Numbered from the stretch's first letter, positions 25,606-33,611 are shown. The stretch is DNA of 64,000 nucleotides from Hymenobacter aranciens (GCF_030580865.1 NZ_JAUQSY010000019.1:1-64000), one strand, 5' to 3'. Translations and numbers: made by a program. Notes: generated from the letters alone by a model not told the origin.

Positions 25606-25611
25606 ACCAAT
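25579..25611. promoter_or_regulatory. operator of the lysis/lysogeny switch
   Basis: The perfect palindrome TTAAACCAATTGGTTTAA at 25579-25596, with a further copy of its half-site AAACCAAT at 25604-25611. It lies between the divergent Cro-like and S24 repressor genes and overlaps the early promoter. It is probably bound by the S24 repressor, the Cro-like protein or both. Confidence 0.75.
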
Positions 25612-25634
25612 AACCCCAAAAAGATTTAATAAAA

Positions 25635-26384
25635 ATGGCGGAGGTTATTCATTCCACTCTTACACACCGCGTAATAGAATCCTTTGAGGAGCTAAAAAAA
25701 CGCGGACTGGTTAAGAATAAGCGTGCCTTTGCGGAAGCTGGGGGCTTTTTACAGCAGCATTGGAGTGGTTATGAAAAAGGAACCAGACGCATCAGTTCAG
25801 AGAATGCGGCTACCTTATCAAAGCGCTTTGGTTTATCACTCGACTATCTCCTACACGGAGAGGGCGAAATGTTCGGCACTTCTAAACCAGTAGCTGAAAA
25901 TGCGCCATTCGATGTGCAGGCAATAGGATTCCTATCGGACTTACCGTTTGTAGAACTACCCTTCGTAAGTGTAAAGGCTCGTGCCTCATTCACCGGGATG
26001 GGAGGCGTCGAGATAAGCCCTAAGCAATTTGATACTGTCCGCCTCACAGTGTTAACCCCAGAAGAGGCCGAGCGCTACACCGGAGCCGTGGTATTCGAGG
26101 TGGATGGCGACAGCATGGAGCCCCTCATGCACTCAGGCCAGCGCGTCATAGCCTGGCCGGTGGCCGAGGGGAAGTGGGAGCAGCTACATAATGTAGCCTG
26201 CGTGGTGGCTTATGATGATACCGTAACAATAAAGGCCATCCGTGAGAATGACCTTTTTACGAAAAATTTATTGACGCTTTATGCCCTGGATGCGAGAGCA
26301 GGTTACTTACCAGTGGCTAGACAATCAATACGTTCAATATGGCGTGCTGACGAGTTTTTTGACCGTCCAAAAATTCGCCTTTAA
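25635..26384 (+). CDS. S24-family CI/LexA-type phage repressor
   Basis: 249 aa. N-terminal HTH (about 10-70) and a C-terminal S24 autoprotease domain with Ser160 (VDGDSMEPLMHSGQ) and Lys200 (DDTVTIKAI), the Ser-Lys dyad of LexA/UmuD/CI. This layout means DNA binding by the N-domain, dimerisation and RecA-stimulated self-cleavage by the C-domain. It should hold lysogeny and be cleaved in the SOS response. The cleavage-site region is not clearly visible. Confidence 0.88.
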   Translation: MAEVIHSTLTHRVIESFEELKKRGLVKNKRAFAEAGGFLQQHWSGYEKGTRRISSENAATLSKRFGLSLDYLLHGEGEMFGTSKPVAENAPFDVQAIGFLSDLPFVELPFVSVKARASFTGMGGVEISPKQFDTVRLTVLTPEEAERYTGAVVFEVDGDSMEPLMHSGQRVIAWPVAEGKWEQLHNVACVVAYDDTVTIKAIRENDLFTKNLLTLYALDARAGYLPVARQSIRSIWRADEFFDRPKIRL

Positions 26385-26414
26385 CTGACTGCTTCTTTTT
26401 GTGGAAAACTAATT

Positions 26415-26445
26415 TTGGTTAATGTAAGGAAAGGCGTTAAGTTTC
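26415..26445 (+). promoter_or_regulatory. promoter of the four-gene operon
   Basis: TTG at 26415-26417, a 20-bp spacer and TAAGTTTC at 26438-26445, one base away from the TAnnTTTG consensus. It lies between the repressor stop (26384) and the methyltransferase start, so the four-gene operon may have its own lysogenic promoter. Confidence 0.45.
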
Positions 26446-26493
26446 GGATGGATAAAGCCGTTGCTTGGGTTTTTTATAAAAAATGCAGTTTTC

Positions 26494-27549
26494 ATGATAG
26501 GTGTTGACCTCTTCTCTGGGGCCGGTGGTATGAGCGTTGGCGCCCGACAGGCTGGCGTCCGTGTGCGTTTTGCTGTCGAGAATGACCCACACGCGGCTCA
26601 CACCTACCGCGCCAACCATCCTGATGTAGAACTCTTCGCTGACGACATTCGGCATTTGGAACAAGTCGATGTACCCCGCGACGAACCACTAGTGGTATTC
26701 GGTGGCCCGCCGTGTCAAGGTTTCTCTACCTCGAACCAACGAACCCGCTCCCTCGAAAACAATAATAACTGGCTCTACGCTGAATTTTTGCGGGTTGTCA
26801 AAATGTTTAGCCCCCTACCCGATTGGGTAGTTTTCGAAAACGTCAAAGGCTTTACAGAAACGGCTGACGGCGTGTTCCTGCAAACCGTTATTGGTGAACT
26901 GGAGGACTTAGGTTATACAGTTACTACGCAGGTACTCAACGCGGCTAACTTTGGCATTCCTCAGCGGCGTAACCGCTTTTTTGCCATTGCTTCACTTGAT
27001 GGCCGCAAGGTCCAAGTACCCGAGCCAGGGCTACCACCCGTCACTGTAGCGGAGGCTTTCGCTGACCTGCCATCACTGGAAGTAGGTGCCAGCCATGACA
27101 AACTTCCTTATCGGAAGGTGAAACCTTCCTCTTATGCTCAAGCCCTTCGAGGCGAATTACAGGAATGTATTGGACACTTGGTGTCACGAAATGCTACCGG
27201 CGTATTAAAACGCTATCCGCATATTCCACAGGGTGGTAATTGGGAGAATATCCCCACTGAGTTGATGAGTAACTATAAGGACCACTCGCGTTGTCATACT
27301 GGCATATACCACCGTCTGCACGCCCAACGCCCATCTATAGTTATTGGCAACTACCGCAAAAATATGCTTATTCACCCTACAGAACACCGAGGCCTTTCTG
27401 TGCGTGAGGCTGCTCGGTTGCAGAGTTTTCCTGATAACTTTGAGTTCAAAGGCAGTATAGGGTTTCAACAACAACAAGTGGGTAACGCTGTTCCACCTCT
27501 ACTCGCTCAGGCTGTATTTGAAGCTATTATAAGTAATATTACTAAGTAA
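26494..27549 (+). CDS. DNA (cytosine-5) methyltransferase
   Basis: 351 aa from the ATG at 26494 (MIGVDLFSGAGG). Motif I (DLFSGAGGMS), motif IV with catalytic Cys74 (GGPPCQGFST), motif VI ENV (115-117), motif VIII (QRRNRF, 157-162) and motif X GNAVPP (330-335) are all present. The target-recognition region lies at about 185-300. It transfers methyl from SAM to C5 of cytosine in DNA. No partner endonuclease of a known family follows; instead an HD-domain protein starts 4 bp later. The start could be the TTG at 26461, which seems less likely. Confidence 0.95.
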   Translation: MIGVDLFSGAGGMSVGARQAGVRVRFAVENDPHAAHTYRANHPDVELFADDIRHLEQVDVPRDEPLVVFGGPPCQGFSTSNQRTRSLENNNNWLYAEFLRVVKMFSPLPDWVVFENVKGFTETADGVFLQTVIGELEDLGYTVTTQVLNAANFGIPQRRNRFFAIASLDGRKVQVPEPGLPPVTVAEAFADLPSLEVGASHDKLPYRKVKPSSYAQALRGELQECIGHLVSRNATGVLKRYPHIPQGGNWENIPTELMSNYKDHSRCHTGIYHRLHAQRPSIVIGNYRKNMLIHPTEHRGLSVREAARLQSFPDNFEFKGSIGFQQQQVGNAVPPLLAQAVFEAIISNITK

Positions 27550-27553
27550 TTTT

Positions 27554-28597
27554 ATGGCGGAAGCACTTGAGAAGATTTTAAAAGAAAAATCTAAAAGCGA
27601 ACCTGAAGCTTTCCCCAATAGTAGTAAAGGCTATTATAAACGGTATGCCAGTTTCTCAGACTATCTAAACAATGAGGTACATCCATTTGTCAATCAGGCG
27701 GCAATGGTGCTTGATATTGAGAAAGGGCTAGGCTTTCTAACAGACCATGGCCCGGGTCATATTCAAACAGTTATGCGGCGAGCCTGGGACTTATTAGGCC
27801 ATAGCTCTAATGTGCTGAGCGGATATGAAGTGTATATGCTTTTAACGGCCATACATATCCACGATGCCGGTCATATTCGGACAGGACGTAAGGGACATGA
27901 GAAGGCTTCCAGACCTCTTCTTAATGCGCAGCTTGGAGCTGATAGTGTGGAAAATGCTTTTATTTATAGTATAGCAGAAGCACATGGAGGTGAGGTTGTT
28001 CCCGGTGATAGGGATAAGCTAGCGAGACTAGTTCCTCGGCCCTTTGCAAGTAAAAAGTTCAACATGCCCTTCCTAGCGGCACTTTTACGATTTGCGGACG
28101 AGCTTGCCGATGACTATACTAGAGCAGCAAGGTACGTAATGGGAGAAGGTGGTATACCTCATCCAAGCGAAGTGTTTCACGCTTATGCATTCGCTCTAAA
28201 ATCTGTTGACGTAAATCTAGAAGCTAAAGAAGTGCAGCTAAGCTTTTATCTTTCTCCGGATGATGCAACCAGAGAGTTTGGGAAGCTAGAAAGTAAAGTG
28301 TATCTGTTGGATGAAATACTAGATAGAACATTTAAAATGTACCATGAATGCCTCTATTGCATGCGATATTTTCCTGCCGAGTTGCAGATAAACGCCATAA
28401 GTGTACAAATTGAGTTTATGGGTGATTCAGAGGTTCACCAACCGATTAATTACCGATTGAAAGAAAGCGGCTATCCAAAACTTCATGCACAACATCCATC
28501 AGAGTTATGTGGTAAAGACTTGATGATTGATGGTAGAGTAATCGACGGAATTACGTTGAAGGAAAGGATCGAGAAAAAAATACAAGAACATGTCTGA
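27554..28597 (+). CDS. HD-domain protein (HD-CE-like)
   Basis: 347 aa. Metal-binding HD-type pattern: His65/His69 (TDHGPGH), His103-Asp104 (HIHDAGH), His144 (AEAHGGE) and Asp182 (LRFADELADD), in a mostly helical domain of residues 50-200. The C-terminal 150 residues form a further alpha/beta region. This layout resembles the HD-CE type phosphohydrolases found with Hsp90-like ATPases in biological-conflict systems. It is a candidate nuclease, nucleotidase or second-messenger hydrolase. It is 4 bp behind the methyltransferase and overlaps the ATPase gene by 8 bp. Confidence 0.75.
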   Translation: MAEALEKILKEKSKSEPEAFPNSSKGYYKRYASFSDYLNNEVHPFVNQAAMVLDIEKGLGFLTDHGPGHIQTVMRRAWDLLGHSSNVLSGYEVYMLLTAIHIHDAGHIRTGRKGHEKASRPLLNAQLGADSVENAFIYSIAEAHGGEVVPGDRDKLARLVPRPFASKKFNMPFLAALLRFADELADDYTRAARYVMGEGGIPHPSEVFHAYAFALKSVDVNLEAKEVQLSFYLSPDDATREFGKLESKVYLLDEILDRTFKMYHECLYCMRYFPAELQINAISVQIEFMGDSEVHQPINYRLKESGYPKLHAQHPSELCGKDLMIDGRVIDGITLKERIEKKIQEHV

Positions 28598-30434
28598 AAA
28601 GTCAACTACCGTAGACCCTACAGTGAATCCGTTTGCTGTTCAGACGCCTGAGGATATTTCTGCTCAAGAGGCGTTCGACTTATTTGTCGATGTGTTTACT
28701 GACTTTAATCAGGTTCGGCTCCCTGGCCATACTTTTCTGCATGGCCCTAGGGGTTCTGGTAAAAGCATGATGTTCCGATTTATGCTGCCTGATTGCCAGA
28801 TGCTGAATCTTAAGCAACCCCTACCACAACACAATTACTTTTCCGTTTATATACCAGTTAAAAAGACTGGCCTCAATCTCATTGATTTAGGCCGTATTGA
28901 CCAGCACGCTAAGTATTTATTGAATGAACACCTGCTGGTGTCTTATATTTCAGGCAAGGTCTTTTCGTTTCTTGTTGAACTGTCTAAAAAACACAGCATA
29001 TTCAATGAGCATAAAGGAGCCATCGCAAGATACATAAAGAAGTTTTTCAATAGAGTTATTTCTTCTGGCTACACAGGCCCAATGCCTGTTGTGACAGAAG
29101 GAGCAGATGCGCCTGAGATGTTCGCAATAATGGCCGATATCTGTGATGGCCTTTACCTTGATGTGCTTCAGTATGTCAGGAAATTGATTTTCATAAGTAA
29201 CAGCTTTCCTCCATACTCCGGCTCTATTTGTGGCTATCTTGACTTCTTATATCCATTACTCTGTGAACTTCGGGCTCTTGAGTTCATGCCCAAAGCACCT
29301 ATTTTCCTTTTAATAGATGATGCAGACAACCTAAATATTTCTCAAACTACTATATTAAATACCTGGGTTTCATATAGAACGACTGCTGATGTTAGTCTGA
29401 AGATATCAACGCAGTTGAACTATGTGAATTTTAAGACCATAAGCGGTATACCTATAGAATCGCCTCATGATTACAATGAAGTAAATACGGAAACTATCTA
29501 TACGTCCAGTAAGGACAAATACAAAGAGCGAGTTTCTGCAATTGTCAAGAAAAGACTCGAGAATGCTGGCATCAACAAAACAGCAGAGGAGTTCTTTCCT
29601 GTAGATAAAGTACAGGAAGCAAAGATTAAAGAGTTTGCTGACCGAATAATTTCAGGTGAGATTGTTACGCCTAATGGGCGAGACACGGATAAAGCTTATA
29701 GATATGCAGCATCAGAGTACATTAAGTCCCTGAGAGGGATGAGCAAGTCCGGCATGACTTATCGATATGCAGGCTTTAAATCAATTGTCAATATCTCATC
29801 GGGAGTCATTAGGCATTTCTTAGAGTTAGCGTCACGTATGTACAGTGAAAAACTTGCTGACGCAAAGGCTACAGATTACACTGTTATAGAGCCGTCTATT
29901 CAAAATAGGGTTGTCCGAAACTACTCTGAGGAAATCATTCTTAACGATTTTAACAAAAAAATCGAAGAGATAAACCAAGAGGAAGAGGGGGTAGAACTTA
30001 ATCTTACAAAGAATGCTAAATTGAGAAACCTCATCTATTCGATGGGCGGTGCATTCCAAGCAGTTCTTCTTTCTGATGGGTCACAGAGGCGGATATTCTC
30101 GATAGCACTTAGTGACACTCCGGACAAAGAGGTGAATGAAATTTTGAAGCTTGGTGTTAGGTATGGGTTCTTCCAAGAGGCAACAATAGGCAATAAAGAA
30201 GGTACTGGTAGGACGAAAAGGTACGTCCTTAACCGACGTTTAGCTCCAGCCTTTTCGCTACTTCCAACAAGTTTTGCAGGCTACCTGTTCATCACAAATA
30301 AGGACTTGAAGACGGCAATAGCCAATCCAAAGTACTTTGTTTCACAGTTCAAGAAGAAAAAGTCTTGGATTGATTCTCCAGAACCTGTGAAGAAGCCTCA
30401 ACAAGGTAATCTATTCAGTACCGACGATGAATAA
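28590..30434 (+). CDS. ORC/CDC6-like P-loop ATPase with winged helix
   Basis: 614 aa. Walker A at 52-59 (GPRGSGKS), Walker B at about 239-246 (FLLIDDAD), then a large helical region to about 470 and a winged-helix-like C-terminal part (SQRRIFSIALSDTPDKEV, GYLFITNKDLKTAIANPKYF). STAND/ORC-type ATPases of this kind are common in bacterial defence loci, where they sense or remodel nucleic acid. AT-rich with lysine/isoleucine-rich codon use unlike the flanking phage genes. Overlaps both neighbours by 8 bp, so the three products are probably made in a fixed ratio. Confidence 0.8.
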   Translation: MSEKSTTVDPTVNPFAVQTPEDISAQEAFDLFVDVFTDFNQVRLPGHTFLHGPRGSGKSMMFRFMLPDCQMLNLKQPLPQHNYFSVYIPVKKTGLNLIDLGRIDQHAKYLLNEHLLVSYISGKVFSFLVELSKKHSIFNEHKGAIARYIKKFFNRVISSGYTGPMPVVTEGADAPEMFAIMADICDGLYLDVLQYVRKLIFISNSFPPYSGSICGYLDFLYPLLCELRALEFMPKAPIFLLIDDADNLNISQTTILNTWVSYRTTADVSLKISTQLNYVNFKTISGIPIESPHDYNEVNTETIYTSSKDKYKERVSAIVKKRLENAGINKTAEEFFPVDKVQEAKIKEFADRIISGEIVTPNGRDTDKAYRYAASEYIKSLRGMSKSGMTYRYAGFKSIVNISSGVIRHFLELASRMYSEKLADAKATDYTVIEPSIQNRVVRNYSEEIILNDFNKKIEEINQEEEGVELNLTKNAKLRNLIYSMGGAFQAVLLSDGSQRRIFSIALSDTPDKEVNEILKLGVRYGFFQEATIGNKEGTGRTKRYVLNRRLAPAFSLLPTSFAGYLFITNKDLKTAIANPKYFVSQFKKKKSWIDSPEPVKKPQQGNLFSTDDE

Positions 30435-31446
30435 GCCAGCTGAGAATCTGCTCCCGGAAATCAACAATAAGCCCGCTAGGAAACTGCTTCTCTCAAAAGT
30501 AGCTAGCCGATTCAGCCATAAGGTTGATTTATTCGTCGTGTCCGTAAGCTTTGAAGTTCGTTGCTTATGCATAGCGGAGGCACTTGGGGCTGAAAATGTT
30601 AATAGAGTTCTTGTATGCTATAATCAAGACCAGGAATTTTTGATGCATAATAACCGTATGCGTCTTAAATCATTGTTTGGTAGCAAGGCTGTAGATGTTC
30701 CATTGATGATGGACAAGCCCTTGATAACAGCAGACCACTTAGTTACTGGTCTTTCATATCTTGAGCATGATGATGCTAGAAATGTTCTTGTTGATATAAC
30801 ATCATTTACGCATGAAGCGCTTCTGATATTAATTAGAGTGATTTACGACTTGTTTAATAAGAAAAAATACAATTTTAATTTTATTTATACAGCTGCCTCA
30901 GCATATTCTTTCAACGAAAAGAATGCCGACACTTGGCTGACTCGTGGCATTAAAGATATACGTACTATTCTCGGGTATTCAGGAGAGTTTGTACCATCTA
31001 AAAACACCCATTTGATAATTCTTCTGGGATATGAAGTTGAAAGAGCATTTAAGCTGATTGACCTTTTTGAGCCCGCTCAAATCTCATTAGGTGTAGCAAG
31101 AAAAGCAGAGTCAATACACCCCTCTTTTCATGCTGTAAATCAGCTTACACACAGTAAAATGCCTGGCTCCGAAAAGAAAGTGAGTACATTTGATTTTTCC
31201 TGCATAAACCCTTGGCAAACCAAGGAAGATATTGCTGCACAAGTAAAAGCCAACCCTGGATACAATGTCGTTATCGCTTCGCTTAACAATAAAATATCGA
31301 CAGTCGGGGTAGGCATATTTGCATTGGGTAGGCCAGAAATTCAATTATGCTATACTAGCGCTGCTCAGTATAACACTAAAGGTTATTCGTTGCCAGACGA
31401 CCACTGTTATCTGTTTAAAATGGATTTTGGAAGTATTGGGGGGTAA
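30427..31446 (+). CDS. unknown double alpha/beta protein (CARF-like by eye)
   Basis: 339 aa, no family recognised. Two alpha/beta halves can be seen: strand VDLFVVSVSFEVRC, strand RVLVCYNQD, then NVLVDITSFTHEALLILI and FIYTAAS (about 33-158); and THLIILLGYEVERAFKLI with NVVIASLNNKISTVGVGIFAL (about 194-300). The DIT-S/T-x-x-x-E pattern followed by a helix and a YTA strand recalls CARF-type Rossmann ligand-binding domains, but the match is only by eye. It ends the operon, in the usual place of a sensor or effector. A hairpin follows it. Confidence 0.7.
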   Translation: MNKPAENLLPEINNKPARKLLLSKVASRFSHKVDLFVVSVSFEVRCLCIAEALGAENVNRVLVCYNQDQEFLMHNNRMRLKSLFGSKAVDVPLMMDKPLITADHLVTGLSYLEHDDARNVLVDITSFTHEALLILIRVIYDLFNKKKYNFNFIYTAASAYSFNEKNADTWLTRGIKDIRTILGYSGEFVPSKNTHLIILLGYEVERAFKLIDLFEPAQISLGVARKAESIHPSFHAVNQLTHSKMPGSEKKVSTFDFSCINPWQTKEDIAAQVKANPGYNVVIASLNNKISTVGVGIFALGRPEIQLCYTSAAQYNTKGYSLPDDHCYLFKMDFGSIGG

Positions 31447-31458
31447 TTAGTAATGGAT

Positions 31459-31508
31459 GAATACACAACAAAAAACGTTGTGTATTCGTAAGCGGTGCAT
31501 TACCTTTG
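31459..31508 (+). promoter_or_regulatory. promoter with inverted-repeat operator
   Basis: A perfect 11-bp inverted repeat (GAATACACAAC, 31459-31469, and GTTGTGTATTC, 31477-31487) covers the -33 TTG (31478-31480) of a promoter whose -7 box TACCTTTG is at 31501-31508, with a 20-bp spacer. The start codon of the next gene is 8 bp further, so the leader is nearly absent. The repeat could be an operator, or a terminator without a T-tract for the upstream operon. Confidence 0.6.
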
Positions 31509-31515
31509 CCCCATC

Positions 31516-31725
31516 ATGAGCCAGCTCCCGCAATACGCCACCTTTGAAGGCCCCACCTTTCGCGGCTTCGTCACCGCCGAGGTGCCGGGCCTGGAAAACA
31601 TCAAGCTCACCACCGCCCAGGCCCAGCGCGTCGAGGCCGCCCGCATCATCCACGGCTACAAGCCCGACACCTTCGAGTGCTGGGCGCTGAAGGATGCCCC
31701 CGGCAAGGTGCGCATCGTCAAGTAG
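31516..31725 (+). CDS. small hypothetical phage protein
   Basis: 69 aa from the ATG at 31516 (MSQLPQYATFEGPTF), chosen because the promoter at 31501-31508 sits just upstream; the frame to 31495 would start inside the promoter. Two short beta strands (FRGFVTAEV, KVRIVK) enclose a helix (AQAQRVEAARII). GC-rich again, like the phage backbone. Its stop is 1 bp before the next ATG. Function unknown. Confidence 0.6.
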   Translation: MSQLPQYATFEGPTFRGFVTAEVPGLENIKLTTAQAQRVEAARIIHGYKPDTFECWALKDAPGKVRIVK

Positions 31726-31726
31726 C

Positions 31727-32026
31727 ATGGAGCCCGCCACCGCCCGGCGCGGCCGCCAGCTCGCCGACCCCTGCCCCCCGGCCTGGCTCGACCACCTGCG
31801 CACTTGGTGCGACCAGTCCGGCGCGGGCGACCTCACCCGCTACGCCACCATCCCCTGGGGCGACTACGAGCGCCTGCAAGGCATCACGCCCTACAAGGTG
31901 CGGAAGTGGTACCAGGGCCAGCCAGCAGGAGGGAGGGGTAATGGGCCGCAGCTGCTGAGCCGGGCGGATTACCTGCTACTGGTGCCGCTACTGGTGGGGT
32001 GGCATGGGTACGAGCCGATAGAATAA
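31727..32026 (+). CDS. small hypothetical phage protein
   Basis: 99 aa from the ATG at 31727 (MEPATARRGRQLADP). Helical, with WGDYERLQGITPYKVRKWYQ that could be a HTH-like pair, and a hydrophobic stretch ADYLLLVPLLVGW near the C-terminus that is too short to call a membrane helix with confidence. Forms a pair with the gene at 31516 and is followed by a terminator. Confidence 0.6.
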   Translation: MEPATARRGRQLADPCPPAWLDHLRTWCDQSGAGDLTRYATIPWGDYERLQGITPYKVRKWYQGQPAGGRGNGPQLLSRADYLLLVPLLVGWHGYEPIE

Positions 32027-32030
32027 CCAG

Positions 32031-32055
32031 AAGCCCTGCTAACGCGGGGCTTTTT
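32031..32055 (+). terminator. rho-independent terminator
   Basis: AAGCCCTGC pairs with GCGGGGCTT around TAAC, then a T-run. It ends the two-gene transcript from 31516. Confidence 0.8.
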
Positions 32056-32092
32056 GTTTACCTTGGCTGCACAAACTTAGCCTAGGGATTAA

Positions 32093-32758
32093 ATGGATTG
32101 GAAGTTAGCCTTACCTATCATAGTACCGTCAGCAACTGCGGTGCTGGTGGTGCTCATCACATTCTTGAGCAACGCATGGCTTAAGAACATAGACGCAAAA
32201 CAGCGGCAGGCTGACCACAAGCATGAGTTGAGTAAAGTCTTATTGGTCCGAAAGCTTGAAGCTGGGGAAGCGTTTATTGCCAGCATAGTGGCACTCATCA
32301 ATCAGTATGACGGCTTACGCATCCTGCTGATAGCTGGTATGCCTGGTGCAGAAGACAATGAGTATTTTGCCCATATCCGAAAAGCATTTGAGTCGTTGCA
32401 GGCTGCCACCACTGCCATGATGACCAAAGAACGTAATGCCGCTTACATGTACTTTAACAGTCGGCTCTTAGAGCAGGACGAAGGTTCTGAAATACCGCGC
32501 ATTATCCAGTTGGAAAAAGAGATGGTTAATATCATGATTGCCAGAGGCGAAATTGAGCAGCTACTTTATGAAGAAGGAATAGACCGGCGTAGCAAAGACA
32601 ATGTTCTCTGGAGCTACAAAGAGAATCAAAAGGATTTCAGCCGACTACGGGAGGAATACGCTGAGGCAATCGTCAAGCATCGCGCGTATCTGCGTAGCGT
32701 ATGTGATGCAATCCGGCAGGCTCTAGCCAAGTATGACTTGCCTCAGCTCATAAATTAG
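32093..32758 (+). CDS. membrane-anchored coiled-coil protein
   Basis: 221 aa. One N-terminal transmembrane helix (about 7-27, LALPIIVPSATAVLVVLITF) and a long cytoplasmic-looking helical part (IDAKQRQADHKHELSKVLLV, then many charged helices to the end). Intermediate GC and position in the accessory block suggest a moron expressed in the lysogen, such as a superinfection-exclusion protein. That role is a guess. Confidence 0.6.
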   Translation: MDWKLALPIIVPSATAVLVVLITFLSNAWLKNIDAKQRQADHKHELSKVLLVRKLEAGEAFIASIVALINQYDGLRILLIAGMPGAEDNEYFAHIRKAFESLQAATTAMMTKERNAAYMYFNSRLLEQDEGSEIPRIIQLEKEMVNIMIARGEIEQLLYEEGIDRRSKDNVLWSYKENQKDFSRLREEYAEAIVKHRAYLRSVCDAIRQALAKYDLPQLIN

Positions 32759-32884
32759 CTCAAGACCGAAGCCCCGGGCTACGTCGCTACCGTGGCGCTG
32801 GGCATCTCGGATGCCACACCGGTAGAATAGCCACCGCATACGAAACTCCAGCTCCCCAGCGTTAAGCAGGAAACCGTCCTGCTT

Positions 32885-33331
32885 ATGCGCTCACCCCGCC
32901 CCATCCTCGCCTACGTCCTCGTCGAGCGTCTCTACAACCGCCGCATCACCGTGCGCCGCGATGAAGCCGAGGGCGGCTACCGCCTCCAGCTGGAAACATG
33001 CCTCTCCCGTGAGGCCGCTGCCGAGTACGCCGAGGAGCTGGGGCCCGCTGTGCCCTTCGGCAAGCACGTCGAGCTGGTGCGGGGCCGCATCCTGGTTACC
33101 CGGCTCGCGCTGAGTAACGAGGCCATGCAGGCCATTTTCGGGCTGTTCCAGCACCACGAGCACAGCGCCACCCAGCGCCAAAAGGCCCGCAACCGCCGGC
33201 AGCAATCCATTATCGCCCGGCTGGCCGCGCTGGAGGATGCTGCCATCACCGCCGACTTGCAGAGGCAGCCAGCCGAGCCGGCGCAGGCCCCATCCAAGCC
33301 ACCCCGCAAACCCCGTACGCCCAAAGAGTAG
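32885..33331 (+). CDS. hypothetical phage protein
   Basis: 148 aa. An alpha/beta N-terminal half (ILAYVLVERLYNRRITVRR, KHVELVRGRILVTRL) and a basic, Ala/Pro/Lys-rich tail (QAPSKPPRKPRTPKE). GC-rich like the phage backbone. No family recognised. It is the last protein gene before the leader peptide and tRNA cluster. Confidence 0.55.
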   Translation: MRSPRPILAYVLVERLYNRRITVRRDEAEGGYRLQLETCLSREAAAEYAEELGPAVPFGKHVELVRGRILVTRLALSNEAMQAIFGLFQHHEHSATQRQKARNRRQQSIIARLAALEDAAITADLQRQPAEPAQAPSKPPRKPRTPKE

Positions 33332-33395
33332 GGGAGGAGCCCCGCCCGCGTGACCTGCATTTTTGTCGCCCTGTAGCTTTTTTCATTTTCTTTCG

Positions 33396-33403
33396 TACAT
33401 TTG
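33396..33403 (+). promoter_or_regulatory. -7 box of the leader/tRNA transcript
   Basis: TACATTTG matches TAnnTTTG and lies 8 bp before the leader-peptide start, so the transcript would carry almost no untranslated lead. No good -33 TTG was found at 19-21 bp. Confidence 0.5.
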
Positions 33404-33411
33404 CCCCAGTT

Positions 33412-33480
33412 ATGAAATTCTTCTTCTACAGCAGCTGGTATTATTCGACCTCCCCCGAGGCCCGGATGCCTGTTGCCTAA
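33412..33480 (+). CDS. aromatic/serine-rich leader peptide
   Basis: 22 aa: it starts MK and continues FFFYSSWYYSTS, then SPEARMPVA-like residues and a stop. Seven of the first eleven residues are Phe, Tyr or Trp, as in attenuator leader peptides. A terminator (33506-33531) follows, and behind it are tRNA-Trp, tRNA-Tyr and two tRNA-Ser genes. The codons TAC/TAT, TGG, AGC and TCG are exactly those read by these tRNAs. It probably senses charged tRNA by ribosome stalling. The design also resembles aromatic leader peptides of host biosynthesis operons. Confidence 0.65.
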   Translation: MKFFFYSSWYYSTSPEARMPVA

Positions 33481-33505
33481 AGAGTAGACCTCTTAACGAC
33501 GCGCA

Positions 33506-33531
33506 CCCCGGCCCACCAGCCGGGGTTTTTT
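33506..33531 (+). terminator. attenuator-type terminator before the tRNA cluster
   Basis: CCCCGGC (33506-33512) pairs with GCCGGGG (33519-33525) around CCACCA, followed by TTTTTT. It lies 25 bp behind the leader-peptide stop and 8 bp before tRNA-Trp, so it can stop transcription of the tRNAs unless it is prevented from forming. A CCCCCG in the leader (about 33452-33457) could pair with CGGGG of the stem as a weak antiterminator. Confidence 0.75.
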
Positions 33532-33538
33532 ATTGTTG

Positions 33539-33611
<73 letters not shown>

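Noticed and set aside
26461..26493. TTG start for the methyltransferase
   Set aside because: The ATG at 26494 places motif I at the usual distance from the N-terminus; the extension adds 11 residues with no motif.
32763..32830. Short in-frame stretch after the membrane protein (PGYVATVALGIS)
   Set aside because: It recalls the end of a nitroreductase-type gene, but 22 codons without a start are too little to call a pseudogene.
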